From contig JAHFMP010000008.1 of NCBI GenBank assembly GCA_023267795.1, forward strand, positions 1 through 7,972: a DNA stretch of 7,972 nt, in the 5' to 3' direction. This document shows positions 1-6,627 of the stretch, piece by piece (position 1 is the stretch's first letter; every line of letters begins with the position of its first letter). Both the position numbers and the translations under genes were made by a program. This DNA comes from Candidatus Woesearchaeota archaeon. Lineage in GTDB: Archaea > Nanobdellota > Nanobdellia > Woesearchaeales > DSVV01. The notes under the pieces were generated by a model that saw only the letters and a program-made list of their open reading frames with translations, made no database searches and was not told where the DNA came from.

Positions 1-471
1 TCGTGCTTTTACATGCTCGAAAAAACGCTGAGCTTCTGTTCCTTTAAAGTATTGGAAAAGCTCTTCATAAGTTGCATCACGATCCATCCCTAAGTTTGGC
101 TTGAGAACACCTGCAAGAATCTTTAAAGCAGTACTTTTTCCTATTCCATTTTTTCCAACAATACCAACAACTTTACCTTGGATTGGTACAGGAAGAGAAA
201 AAAGCACAAAGAGATTTTCTCCATAGCGATGAATAGGCTGTTGATTGAATGCTTCTGGAAGATTAATAATGTCAATCGCATCAAAAGGACATTTATGGAC
301 ACAAATCATACAGCCAATACATAGTTCTTCACTAATACCTGCTTTGCCGTCATCTGCTTTATAGATGCAATCTTCTCCTTTTCTGTTGATAGGACAGAAT
401 CTGATGCAAAGAAAATTCCCACACCCTTCTGGATTACAGCGATCTTTTCGAATTATAGCAATACGTTTCAT
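1..471 (-). CDS. rli1: ABCE1/Rli1 ribosome-recycling ATPase, N-terminal part (runs off the left edge)
   Basis: ABCE1 splits ribosomes after termination, using two ABC ATPase domains and an N-terminal iron-sulfur domain. The 157 codons present read from ATG at 471 to the window edge without a stop. Residues 1-70 form the ferredoxin-like domain. The first Cys set is C12, C17, C22 and C26 followed by Pro; the second is C51-x2-C54-x2-C57-x3-C61-Pro, within CIGCMICVHKCP. The usual Gly after the second Cys of that set is Met here. The conserved HRYGEN stretch (81-86) leads into the first nucleotide-binding domain, whose Walker A is GKNGIGKST (106-114) followed by ALKILAG. As I recall the family, this P-loop is closer to the eukaryal form than to the common archaeal GPNGTGKTT. 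The signature motif, second ATPase domain and C-terminus lie outside the window. The ATG start is supported by a TATA box 26.5 bases upstream and by the family's usual start just before the first Cys. Confidence 0.95.
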   Translation of the reverse strand, partial: MKRIAIIRKDRCNPEGCGNFLCIRFCPINRKGEDCIYKADDGKAGISEELCIGCMICVHKCPFDAIDIINLPEAFNQQPIHRYGENLFVLFSLPVPIQGKVVGIVGKNGIGKSTALKILAGVLKPNLGMDRDATYEELFQYFKGTEAQRFFEHVKAR

Positions 472-493
472 GAAGTCAAAAAAGCTTAGAGCG

Positions 494-501
494 TATATAT
501 A
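494..501 (-). promoter_or_regulatory. TATA box of rli1 (leaderless mRNA expected)
   Basis: On the minus strand the octamer reads TATATATA, with its centre 26.5 bases upstream of the rli1 ATG. Archaeal transcription usually starts about 25 bases downstream of the TATA centre, so the mRNA should begin at or next to the start codon. No Shine-Dalgarno sequence is present. A 6-base inverted repeat (gcttag at 484-489, ctaagc at 515-520) flanks the box. Confidence 0.7.
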
Positions 502-525
502 GTTTACTGTACCGCTAAGCAAATT

Positions 526-544
526 AAAAAATATATTTAAAAAA
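526..544 (-). terminator. Possible T-run terminator of the ABC operon
   Basis: Two T6 runs on the minus strand (544-539 and 531-526) lie 40 to 58 bases past the permease stop codon, in a stretch that is almost all A and T. Archaeal RNA polymerase terminates at U-rich tracts without needing a hairpin, so this is a reasonable end for the two-gene ABC transcript before the rli1 promoter. No stem-loop was seen. The AT richness could instead belong to the rli1 upstream region. Together with 472-493 and 545-583 it makes up the only gap over 100 bases in the window. Confidence 0.4.
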
Positions 545-583
545 TTATAAAATATAATTACAGGTCATCGTGTTTGCGTTGCA

Positions 584-2350
584 TCACTGCCTCTTTCTAT
601 TCCAATAATAGGCAGCAATAACAAGAACACTGAAAAATACAATATAGATTCCAAGAACACCAAATCCAAAGAGTTGCTCTCTAATGCCATGCCCAAAAAA
701 GAGTGTTTGCCGAAACAGATCTTCAGCAACGACAAGCGGATTGAATTGTGCTATAAAAGCTGCTACACGAGGCATGATCTCCAAAGGAAGGATCACATCA
801 GAAAAGAAAAACATGATCAACGAAAAGAATAAACTCATAAGAAGAGAAGTTTGACGCTGTTTCACAAGATAACCAAAGAACATCCCAACAAGAACATAAA
901 GCATTGTCGCAAGCAAGACACTTAATAGAAAAACTGGAAGGTTCATAAAAAAATTCACTCCAAAGCTAACGTACGCAACAACAAAAAACACAAGTAACTG
1001 AAAGCCAATCAATAAAAGAGTTGTAATAAAGAGACCAAGAATAAAAAAAAGATTATTTATAGGAATCAGAAAACTCCGGAAATATGCATGACTATGTGCC
1101 TCATTCAATACAAGCATATTTGATAAAAGAATGCTGATAAAGCTCAGCATAAAAATAAGAATAATAGGAAATACAAGAGCTGTTTTGCTATGGTATTCAG
1201 AAGGAAGTGGCTGGAATGATGCAGTAATAGGATGCAAGAATTTCTCTGCGGTAGTTTCGTTAATAGAAGAAAATTTTGCAATATAAACATCAAAAGAGGC
1301 AGAAAGTCCTTCTAAATTCTGAATGCCCCTATCAATATTTTCTATATCAAATCGAAGTTTTTGTTCTGTTTCAGCCAAACTCAAATTCATTGCATCAAGA
1401 TAACCAACAATAAGATCAATATGTTGAAGAATCTTTGTTGTTTGGTTAATAGTTAGTGTAGTCAAATCCATTGTTGCATTAAGATACTTAATAGAAGAAT
1501 CAAGAAATACTGTTGTTTCTGTGACAGAATCATATACCCCGGTAAAAAGCGTTTCATTATATGTAAAATTAGAAAAAAATGTTGCAGCAGACAATGTATC
1601 CTGAATACCAGCAACAGAAGTATTGAAAGCAACAAGTGTGTCCCGCTCAGTAACAAGATCTGCAAGGACAAGAGTCCTATTTGCATTTTTTGAATATTGT
1701 TCACTGTATTGAAACACAGTTTGATTGAGTTGGTGTTGCATATCTTTAATTTTCATATATTGGGGCAGAAAAGCATCTTGTGCAAGAACAACATCATTAT
1801 GTGCAGTGACAAGATCTTCCTGTAAAATTAAAGCACTTTTCTGAAGATCATGAACCTGTTGTTGTCCTGTTTCCATATCAGTAACAAACTGTTTAATATC
1901 AAAAAAGACTTGTTCTGCAAGTTCTAGACTTATTTGTTCACTGGAAATGGCAACTTTGTCTTTTAAATATTCCAAAATATAGTGAACAAGATTATAGCGT
2001 GTTGTATCGTAATAAAAAGTAATGCTGCCTGTTGCATTGCCAAAATCAGAAGAAAAATCTGCACAGAGTGTCACAGCATAATGAGTCATTGCACGAATAC
2101 AAGTGTCAATACGATGAAAATAAACAATGCTCACTTCCTCTGATTCAAGCGCATCAACAATATCCTGGATACCTGCATTTAGTGGTGCATGAACTCCTAT
2201 TGAAATGTCATGAAGAGTTTCACTGCTGAATGCAAAGCCAATGATAAGAATCAAAAAAAGCGGACCTAAAACAAGAAGAAGAAAGGATGTCCAATTCCGA
2301 AAAACTAACCGCAAATTTTTTATGATGATTGAAAATAGTGTATTTATCAT
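584..2350 (-). CDS. ABC-2 type transporter permease with large extracytoplasmic domain
   Basis: Membrane subunit of an ABC exporter, 588 residues. The architecture matches the ABC2_membrane_3-like layout: one N-terminal membrane segment (about 21-41), a long soluble domain (about 42-388), then a C-terminal block of about five membrane segments (roughly 391-412, 431-461, 472-497, 500-522 and 561-583). The soluble domain should face outside. It is helical and probably coiled-coil in part (about 160-260), and carries ten N-x-S/T sequons at N105, N209, N224, N243, N261, N265, N291, N302, N322 and N364. The only two cysteines I see, C84 and C96, are also in this domain and could form a disulfide. 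The C-terminus is basic (NRKRQ), consistent with a cytoplasmic end. The start lies 4 bases after the ATPase stop codon, so the two are co-transcribed and probably partners. A weak purine-rich Shine-Dalgarno candidate (AAGGA) lies about 11 bases upstream, as expected for an internal operon gene. The substrate cannot be read from the sequence. Confidence 0.88.
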   Translation of the reverse strand: MINTLFSIIIKNLRLVFRNWTSFLLLVLGPLFLILIIGFAFSSETLHDISIGVHAPLNAGIQDIVDALESEEVSIVYFHRIDTCIRAMTHYAVTLCADFSSDFGNATGSITFYYDTTRYNLVHYILEYLKDKVAISSEQISLELAEQVFFDIKQFVTDMETGQQQVHDLQKSALILQEDLVTAHNDVVLAQDAFLPQYMKIKDMQHQLNQTVFQYSEQYSKNANRTLVLADLVTERDTLVAFNTSVAGIQDTLSAATFFSNFTYNETLFTGVYDSVTETTVFLDSSIKYLNATMDLTTLTINQTTKILQHIDLIVGYLDAMNLSLAETEQKLRFDIENIDRGIQNLEGLSASFDVYIAKFSSINETTAEKFLHPITASFQPLPSEYHSKTALVFPIILIFMLSFISILLSNMLVLNEAHSHAYFRSFLIPINNLFFILGLFITTLLLIGFQLLVFFVVAYVSFGVNFFMNLPVFLLSVLLATMLYVLVGMFFGYLVKQRQTSLLMSLFFSLIMFFFSDVILPLEIMPRVAAFIAQFNPLVVAEDLFRQTLFFGHGIREQLFGFGVLGIYIVFFSVLVIAAYYWNRKRQ

Positions 2351-2354
2351 ACTA

Positions 2355-3095
2355 TTACGTATCCTTTCCTTCTATAATATGTTCAAAGATCTCTGCAAAT
2401 GTCTGTTTTGTGGAATATTTTTTTCGCAGGGTACTCGGGCTTGCATTCAAAATTATCTGACCTTCTGATAAAAAGCCGATCATATCACAGTATTTTTCAA
2501 CAAAATCAAGCATATGAGAAATGACAATAATAGAAATCCCTTTAGAAGATAAATTCTTAATAAGATTCCAAATTATTTTTTCAGTAATCGGATCTAAGCC
2601 AGAAGTTGGTTCATCAAGAATAAGAACAGCAGGATTATGAATAAGAGAAATAGCAAAATCAAGCCTGCGTTTCATGCCTCCGGACAAATCACCTGCAACT
2701 GTATTTTTACTGGAAGAAAGTCCTACAAGACCCAAAACATCGTGCTCTTGTTTTTTGAGATCTGCGCTTGAAAGACTGTATAGTTTTCCATAGTAAAAAA
2801 TGTTTTCATGCACAGTAAGCTCTGGATAAAAAGAGTTTTCCTGCGTGCAAAATCCAATGATTCTTTTAAGGAATGATGTATTTGTAGTGATGTTCTTTCC
2901 CTTATACCAAATAGTGCCAGAATCCACAGTGTAAAAGCCGATGAGCAGTTTTAGCAATGTACTTTTCCCTGCTCCACTTCTTCCAATAATCCCAAAAATT
3001 TCATTAGGATGAATAGAAAGAGTTAGATTTTTTATTACTTTTTTCTTGCCAAAACATTTGCTAATGGCATCAAAAACAACAAGTGGCTCTGCCAT
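2355..3095 (-). CDS. ABC transporter ATP-binding protein (CcmA/NatA-like)
   Basis: Cytoplasmic ATPase, 246 residues, a normal length for a single nucleotide-binding domain. All motifs are present in order: Walker A GRSGAGKST (38-46), Q-loop Gln at 85, signature LSGGMKRR (137-144), Walker B AVLILDEP (156-163), D-loop SGLDP (165-169) and the H-loop His at 194 in VISH. The LSGGMKRRL signature is typical of the drug/ABC-2 exporter class (COG1131), which pairs with permeases like the one encoded 4 bases downstream. After the H-loop there is only a short tail, so no accessory domain. It heads the operon and diverges from tyrS. The ATG at 3095 fits the family's usual N-terminus. No Shine-Dalgarno is visible, and the mRNA is probably leaderless or nearly so. 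By family, it powers export of a small molecule, lipid or peptide; which one is unknown. Confidence 0.93.
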   Translation of the reverse strand: MAEPLVVFDAISKCFGKKKVIKNLTLSIHPNEIFGIIGRSGAGKSTLLKLLIGFYTVDSGTIWYKGKNITTNTSFLKRIIGFCTQENSFYPELTVHENIFYYGKLYSLSSADLKKQEHDVLGLVGLSSSKNTVAGDLSGGMKRRLDFAISLIHNPAVLILDEPTSGLDPITEKIIWNLIKNLSSKGISIIVISHMLDFVEKYCDMIGFLSEGQIILNASPSTLRKKYSTKQTFAEIFEHIIEGKDT

Positions 3096-3117
3096 AAGAA
3101 ATGTTGAGAGATATGAG

Positions 3118-3125
3118 TTTAAAAA
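3118..3125 (-). promoter_or_regulatory. Candidate TATA-like box of the ABC operon
   Basis: On the minus strand this reads TTTTTAAA, centred 26.5 bases upstream of the ATPase ATG, the same spacing as the better boxes in this window. It is a weak TATA sequence. The strong box at 3128-3135 reads TATATAAA on this strand and could instead serve the operon, giving a leader of about 10 bases. Confidence 0.4.
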
Positions 3126-3127
3126 GA

Positions 3128-3135
3128 TTTATATA
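3128..3135 (+). promoter_or_regulatory. TATA box of tyrS (leaderless mRNA expected)
   Basis: TTTATATA, centred 26.5 bases upstream of the tyrS ATG, preceded by the A-rich tract aaaaaga, which could be the TFB-binding (BRE) element. No Shine-Dalgarno precedes the ATG. The box is 2 bases from the candidate box of the divergent ABC operon. Confidence 0.75.
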
Positions 3136-3157
3136 AGTAAAGAAATTCATAAAAAAT

Positions 3158-4237
3158 ATGTCACTGCAAAAACGACTTGCTCTCATCAAAAGCGTTGGAG
3201 AAGAAATTCTTACAGATGAAGAACTAAAAGAATTTCTGGAAAAAAAAGAACACCCTGTTGCCTATGATGGATTTGAGCCATCTGGAACAAGCATCCATAT
3301 TGCACAAGGTTTGTTAAGGGCAATTAATATAAACAAAATGATAGCTGCAGGCTGTACATTCAAAATGCTTATTGCAGACTGGCATGCATGGGCAAACAAC
3401 AAGATGTCTGGTGATTTGGAAAAAATCCAGAAGGTTGGCAATTTTTATATTGAAGTCTGGAAAGCATGTGATATGGATATTAAGCATGTGGAGTTTATCT
3501 GGGCATCTGACTTGGCAAAAGATACAAATTACTGGAAGATTGTCATGAACATTGCGAGAAGCAGTACCATTCAAAGAATCTTACGAACAGTAGAAATCAT
3601 GGGAAGGACAGAAAAAGAAACACTTCATGTATCACAAATTCTCTATCCTTGTATGCAAGCAGCAGACATTTTCTATCTAAAAGCAGATATATGCCAATTA
3701 GGTATGGATCAAAGAAAAGTGAATGTTATCGCAAGAGAAGTTGGAGAAAAACTTGACTTTTGGAAACCCGTAGTTGTCAGCCATCACATGCTCATGGGTC
3801 TCGGAGAACCGCCAAAAGAAGAGTTAGAAGGTGCAGAGCGCGGGATTGCATTAAAAATGTCAAAATCAAAACCAGATACAGCGATTTTCATGTTGGATAC
3901 GAAAGATGATGTGGAGAGAAAAATCAAGAAAGCATATTGTCCAGAGAAAAAAGTAGAAGAAAACCCGATGCTGGAGTACTGCAAATACATTATATTTGAA
4001 AAAGTGCATGAGATGAATATCAAGCGACCAGAAAAGTTTGGAGGAAATTTGACAATAAAAAGTTACAGAGAATTAGAAGAGATGTATAAAGATGGAAAAC
4101 TTCATCCTATGGATTTGAAGACAGCAGTTGCAGAGTATTTGAATATGCTGATGAATCCTATTAGAAAAAAATTGCATGAGAACAAGAAAGCAATGAAATT
4201 GTATGAAGAGATTAGAACATTTGAAATAACTAGGTGA
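3158..4237 (+). CDS. tyrS: Tyrosyl-tRNA synthetase, archaeal/eukaryal type
   Basis: Class I synthetase that charges tRNA-Tyr in the cytoplasm, 359 residues. The tyrosine-pocket region AYDGFEPSG (35-43) holds Y35, equivalent to Tyr32 of the Methanocaldococcus enzyme. The HIGH-like motif is HIAQ (47-50), and the class I loop is KMSKS (233-237). The stretch YPCMQAAD (163-170) supplies Y163, Q167 and D170, matching the Tyr151/Gln155/Asp158 set that binds the tyrosine substrate. GMDQRK (182-187) is also a standard TyrRS signature and, together with D170, argues against TrpRS. The C-terminal HPMDLKTAVAEYL region (316-328) is the usual archaeal tRNA-binding domain. Nothing is missing. It is transcribed alone from its own TATA box; the gene downstream is convergent. 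The ATG is set by that box. A GGTGA motif overlaps its stop codon (separate entry). Confidence 0.97.
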   Translation: MSLQKRLALIKSVGEEILTDEELKEFLEKKEHPVAYDGFEPSGTSIHIAQGLLRAININKMIAAGCTFKMLIADWHAWANNKMSGDLEKIQKVGNFYIEVWKACDMDIKHVEFIWASDLAKDTNYWKIVMNIARSSTIQRILRTVEIMGRTEKETLHVSQILYPCMQAADIFYLKADICQLGMDQRKVNVIAREVGEKLDFWKPVVVSHHMLMGLGEPPKEELEGAERGIALKMSKSKPDTAIFMLDTKDDVERKIKKAYCPEKKVEENPMLEYCKYIIFEKVHEMNIKRPEKFGGNLTIKSYRELEEMYKDGKLHPMDLKTAVAEYLNMLMNPIRKKLHENKKAMKLYEEIRTFEITR

Positions 4238-4267
4238 GGATTTATGTTTTATAGTAAGAGAATATAA
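4233..4267 (+). other. Orphan Shine-Dalgarno-like motif and seven-codon ORF behind tyrS
   Basis: GGTGA (4233-4237), overlapping the tyrS stop codon, matches five bases of the archaeal Shine-Dalgarno consensus GGAGGTGA. ATG follows at 4244, about 6 bases later, but the reading frame is only MFYSKRI before TAA at 4265-4267. This could be chance, a remnant of a lost operon gene, or a tiny translated ORF. Nothing else is seen in this 35-base convergent gap. Confidence 0.2.
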
Positions 4268-4272
4268 AACAA

Positions 4273-5490
4273 CTATTTTTGCTCCAACACAGCAAGTGTG
4301 TACTGGTCATCAAAATACTTCTTTGCAACGCGGTGCACATCAGCGGCAGTAACAGAGTTAACATGAACCAAATACTGATCAAGTGCATCAGTAGAAGCAG
4401 CATGATGCCAATAAGCAAGCTCTTCAGCAACAGCAGCAGTGTTTTCATGGCGTAATGCAAGGGAGCCTTCAATAAATGTTTGCGCTTCAAGAACATCATT
4501 CTTTTCAACAGATTTGAGTTTTTTCAATTGCTCCAAAATCAGCTCCTTAACTTTTGGAATGTTCTTTTTGTCCATTCCACAATAAATGCCAACGCTGCTA
4601 AATGTTTTGTTTGCATCATATTCAATGCCGACACTATAACACAAGCCACGTTTTGCACGAATTTCATCAAAGAGCCAGCCTGATTGTCCTCGTCCTAAAA
4701 TACCACTAATGACATCAAATACAACACTATCCGGATCTGTGCGCAAGACTGCTTTATATCCAAGAACAAGATATGATTGTCCTAACTTTTTCTTTTCAAC
4801 AACTACAGTCTTTTTATTTGCAGAAGGAACAACAGCAGGTGAAAGAGAAACAGATTTCTTGATCCATGAACTGCATTTTTGTGCAACAACATCAAGCGCA
4901 CCTGGAATATTGCCAGCAATAATAATAGTAATTTGAGAAGAAACATACCATTTAGAAAAGTAAGCAAGAATCTGCTCGCGAGTCATTTTCTTAAGAAGAG
5001 AAACATTTCCATAAACAGGAAGGCTTGCAGGATGCGCTCCAAACAGAGCTTTGTTAAACAAAACCCACTGATACTGACGAGGGTTATCATTTATCATGTT
5101 AATTTCATCAAGAATAACCTTCCGTTCTTTCTCGAGAATTTTCGGATCAAAAAGAGAATGTTGTAACATATCAGCAAGAATATCCAGTGCAACGACAAAA
5201 TGCTTGTTTGCAATTTTGACATAATAAAAAGTTCGTTCTTGTGATGTTGCTGCATTAAACTCTCCCCCATATTTTTCTATTTCATTGGCAATTGCCTTTG
5301 AGCTCGGCCTATTTTTTGTTCCTTCAAATAACAGATGCTCAAGAAAATGAGAAAGTCCAGCTTCACTTTTTTGTTCCATAATGCTTCCTGTATGAACAGA
5401 AAATTCTATAGTAACAGTTTCAGAAGGAGATTCTTTGTAAAGAATAGTCAAACCATTGGGCAATTTTTTTTTTATAACAGGAAGCTGCAT
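4273..5490 (-). CDS. M16 family zinc metallopeptidase (inverzincin, M16B-like)
   Basis: Zinc endopeptidase of the pitrilysin/processing-peptidase family, 405 residues, the usual size for the two-domain M16B form that works as a dimer. The inverted zinc motif HxxEH is H48-F-L-E51-H52; E51 is the catalytic base, and H48 and H52 are ligands. The third ligand is E129, exactly 76 residues after H52, the classical HxxEH-(x)76-E spacing. The C-terminal half (about 230-405) keeps the substrate-binding pair in RGLCYSVG (R281, Y285) after the LFDEIRAKRG stretch. The enzyme should therefore be active. No signal peptide or membrane segment is visible, so it is probably cytoplasmic. Family members degrade peptides or short unfolded chains inside a closed chamber. 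No second M16 gene is adjacent, so a homodimer is most likely, or the partner is encoded elsewhere. The family is better known in bacteria and eukaryotes, so transfer is possible. ATG at 5490 is supported by a TATA-like box at normal distance. Confidence 0.93.
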   Translation of the reverse strand: MQLPVIKKKLPNGLTILYKESPSETVTIEFSVHTGSIMEQKSEAGLSHFLEHLLFEGTKNRPSSKAIANEIEKYGGEFNAATSQERTFYYVKIANKHFVVALDILADMLQHSLFDPKILEKERKVILDEINMINDNPRQYQWVLFNKALFGAHPASLPVYGNVSLLKKMTREQILAYFSKWYVSSQITIIIAGNIPGALDVVAQKCSSWIKKSVSLSPAVVPSANKKTVVVEKKKLGQSYLVLGYKAVLRTDPDSVVFDVISGILGRGQSGWLFDEIRAKRGLCYSVGIEYDANKTFSSVGIYCGMDKKNIPKVKELILEQLKKLKSVEKNDVLEAQTFIEGSLALRHENTAAVAEELAYWHHAASTDALDQYLVHVNSVTAADVHRVAKKYFDDQYTLAVLEQK

Positions 5491-5502
5491 AGAAAAACAA
5501 AG

Positions 5503-5510
5503 TTTATATA
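5503..5510 (+). promoter_or_regulatory. TATA box of the Xaa-Pro dipeptidase gene (fixes a GTG start)
   Basis: TTTATATA, identical to the boxes of tyrS and pan. Its centre is 26.5 bases upstream of GTG at 5533, exactly the tyrS spacing, so GTG at 5533 is the leaderless start. The TTG at 5524 would lie upstream of the predicted transcript start. Confidence 0.75.
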
Positions 5511-5511
5511 G

Positions 5512-5519
5512 ATATAAAA
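5512..5519 (-). promoter_or_regulatory. TATA-like box of the M16 peptidase gene
   Basis: On the minus strand it reads TTTTATAT, centred 25.5 bases upstream of the M16 ATG, with no Shine-Dalgarno. It is separated by one base from the plus-strand box at 5503-5510. Confidence 0.6.
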
Positions 5520-5532
5520 AGATTTGTATTTT

Positions 5533-6591
5533 GTGAAAAAAATCAAAAAAATGCAGGAAGCATTGAAAAAAGAAAAAATAGACTATGCACTCTTTATAAA
5601 CACAGAAATAAAAGATCCAAATATAAAATACTTTACAGGGCTTGATCTGGAATACTCATTTTTGTTGATTCCAAAACAAGGAGACTCACTCTTTCTCGTG
5701 TCTGCTTTAGAGCATGAGCGTGCAAAAAAATATAGTATTATAAAAAACGTAAAACAATATAAGAAACCACTACTGGAAATTAAAAAAATAATCAAAGAAA
5801 AAAAAGTGATAGGGCTGAATGAAAATTATATTACAATCTCAACAGATAAAGCACTGAAGAAGAATCTTAAAATCTACGAACAAAAACCAATACAAGAGAT
5901 TTGCAAAGCAATTCGAATAATCAAAACAAGAGAAGAAATCAATGCATTGCAAAAAGCTGCACGAATTGCAGACACAATATTTGTTGCAGTCTGTAAAGAA
6001 CTAAAAACTAACATAAAAAAATACAAAACAGAGAAAAACATTGCTGAATTTATAGAGCAACAGGCAAAAAAGTATGCTGATGGAATTTCATTTGAAACAA
6101 TTGTTGCTTCTGGAAAAAATGCTGCAATGCCTCACTATTATCCACAGGCAATACTATTGCAAAGAGGATTTTGTTTGTTGGATTTTGGAGTGCGCTACAA
6201 AAACTATATTTCGGATATTTCAAGAACAATCTTTTTTGGAGCACCAACAGAAGAGGAAAAAGAAGCGTATGAAAAAGTCAGAAAAGCAAATAAAAATGCA
6301 ATAGAGGCTTTAAAAATAGGAAGAAAATGCTGTGATATTGATGCTCTTTCAAGAAAAGAGTTTACCTATCCGCATAGTCTTGGCCATGGCATTGGAGTAG
6401 AAGTTCATGAATCACCATCATTCAGCCCAAAAAGTAAAGACGTTATTAAAGAAAATATGTGTTTTACAATAGAACCCGGAATGTATGTCCATCATAAGTA
6501 TGGAATTAGGATTGAAGATGATGTTTGGATGACAAAAAAAGGTCCTGTTCTTTTAACAAAGAGCACGAAAGAATTATTATGTTTTTTTTAG
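5533..6591 (+). CDS. pepQ: Xaa-Pro dipeptidase/aminopeptidase, M24 family (prolidase-like)
   Basis: Two-metal peptidase that splits Xaa-Pro bonds at the end of peptide breakdown, in the cytoplasm. With the GTG start at 5533 it has 352 residues, close to the length of archaeal prolidases. Residues 1 to about 125 are the creatinase-like N-domain; the pita-bread catalytic domain follows. All five metal ligands are visible: D217 (LLDFG), D228 (ISDISR), H285 (LGHGIG), E314 (FTIEPGM) and E328 (RIEDD). H201 in MPHYYP and H292 in VHE are the usual substrate-side histidines. The complete PHY and VHE motifs favour prolidase or aminopeptidase P over methionine aminopeptidase. The protein is very lysine-rich. 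The start is set by the TATA spacing: in-frame TTG at 5524 is possible but less likely, and ATG at 5551 would shorten the N-domain by six residues. The gene diverges from the M16 peptidase and is followed by pan, which has its own promoter. Confidence 0.92.
   Translation: MKKIKKMQEALKKEKIDYALFINTEIKDPNIKYFTGLDLEYSFLLIPKQGDSLFLVSALEHERAKKYSIIKNVKQYKKPLLEIKKIIKEKKVIGLNENYITISTDKALKKNLKIYEQKPIQEICKAIRIIKTREEINALQKAARIADTIFVAVCKELKTNIKKYKTEKNIAEFIEQQAKKYADGISFETIVASGKNAAMPHYYPQAILLQRGFCLLDFGVRYKNYISDISRTIFFGAPTEEEKEAYEKVRKANKNAIEALKIGRKCCDIDALSRKEFTYPHSLGHGIGVEVHESPSFSPKSKDVIKENMCFTIEPGMYVHHKYGIRIEDDVWMTKKGPVLLTKSTKELLCFF
6582..6589 (+). terminator. T8 tract overlapping the pepQ stop codon
   Basis: Eight consecutive T residues encode the final Phe-Phe of the dipeptidase and the first base of its TAG. 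This is the longest T run on the plus strand near a gene end and would suit U-tract termination by archaeal RNA polymerase. It sits 8 bases before the pan TATA box, which fits separate transcripts. There is no hairpin. Confidence 0.4.
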
Positions 6592-6596
6592 TAATG

Positions 6597-6604
6597 TTTA
6601 TATA
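6597..6604 (+). promoter_or_regulatory. TATA box of pan (leaderless mRNA expected)
   Basis: TTTATATA in the 36-base gap between pepQ and pan, centred 27.5 bases upstream of the pan ATG. It gives pan its own leaderless transcript although the gene is collinear with pepQ. Confidence 0.72.
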
Positions 6605-6627
6605 GCAATCTATATTACTGATGAGCT

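Noticed and set aside
558..584. Eight-residue ORF overlapping the permease stop codon (TGATG)
   Set aside because: Stop-start overlap is typical of coupled genes, but the frame ends after eight codons (MQRKHDDL) in an AT-rich 3' region, with no family resemblance and no second signal.
1462..2468. Open frames opposite or out of frame within the ABC permease and ATPase genes
   Set aside because: They lie inside genes with complete motifs and have no recognisable domains or promoter of their own.
4273..5490. M16 protein as an inactive, core-subunit-like homologue
   Set aside because: All zinc ligands, the catalytic Glu and the C-domain Arg/Tyr pair are present, so it should be a competent peptidase.
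5524..5532. TTG at 5524 as the dipeptidase start
   Set aside because: It is too close to the TATA box to be on the mRNA; GTG at 5533 matches the window-wide spacing.
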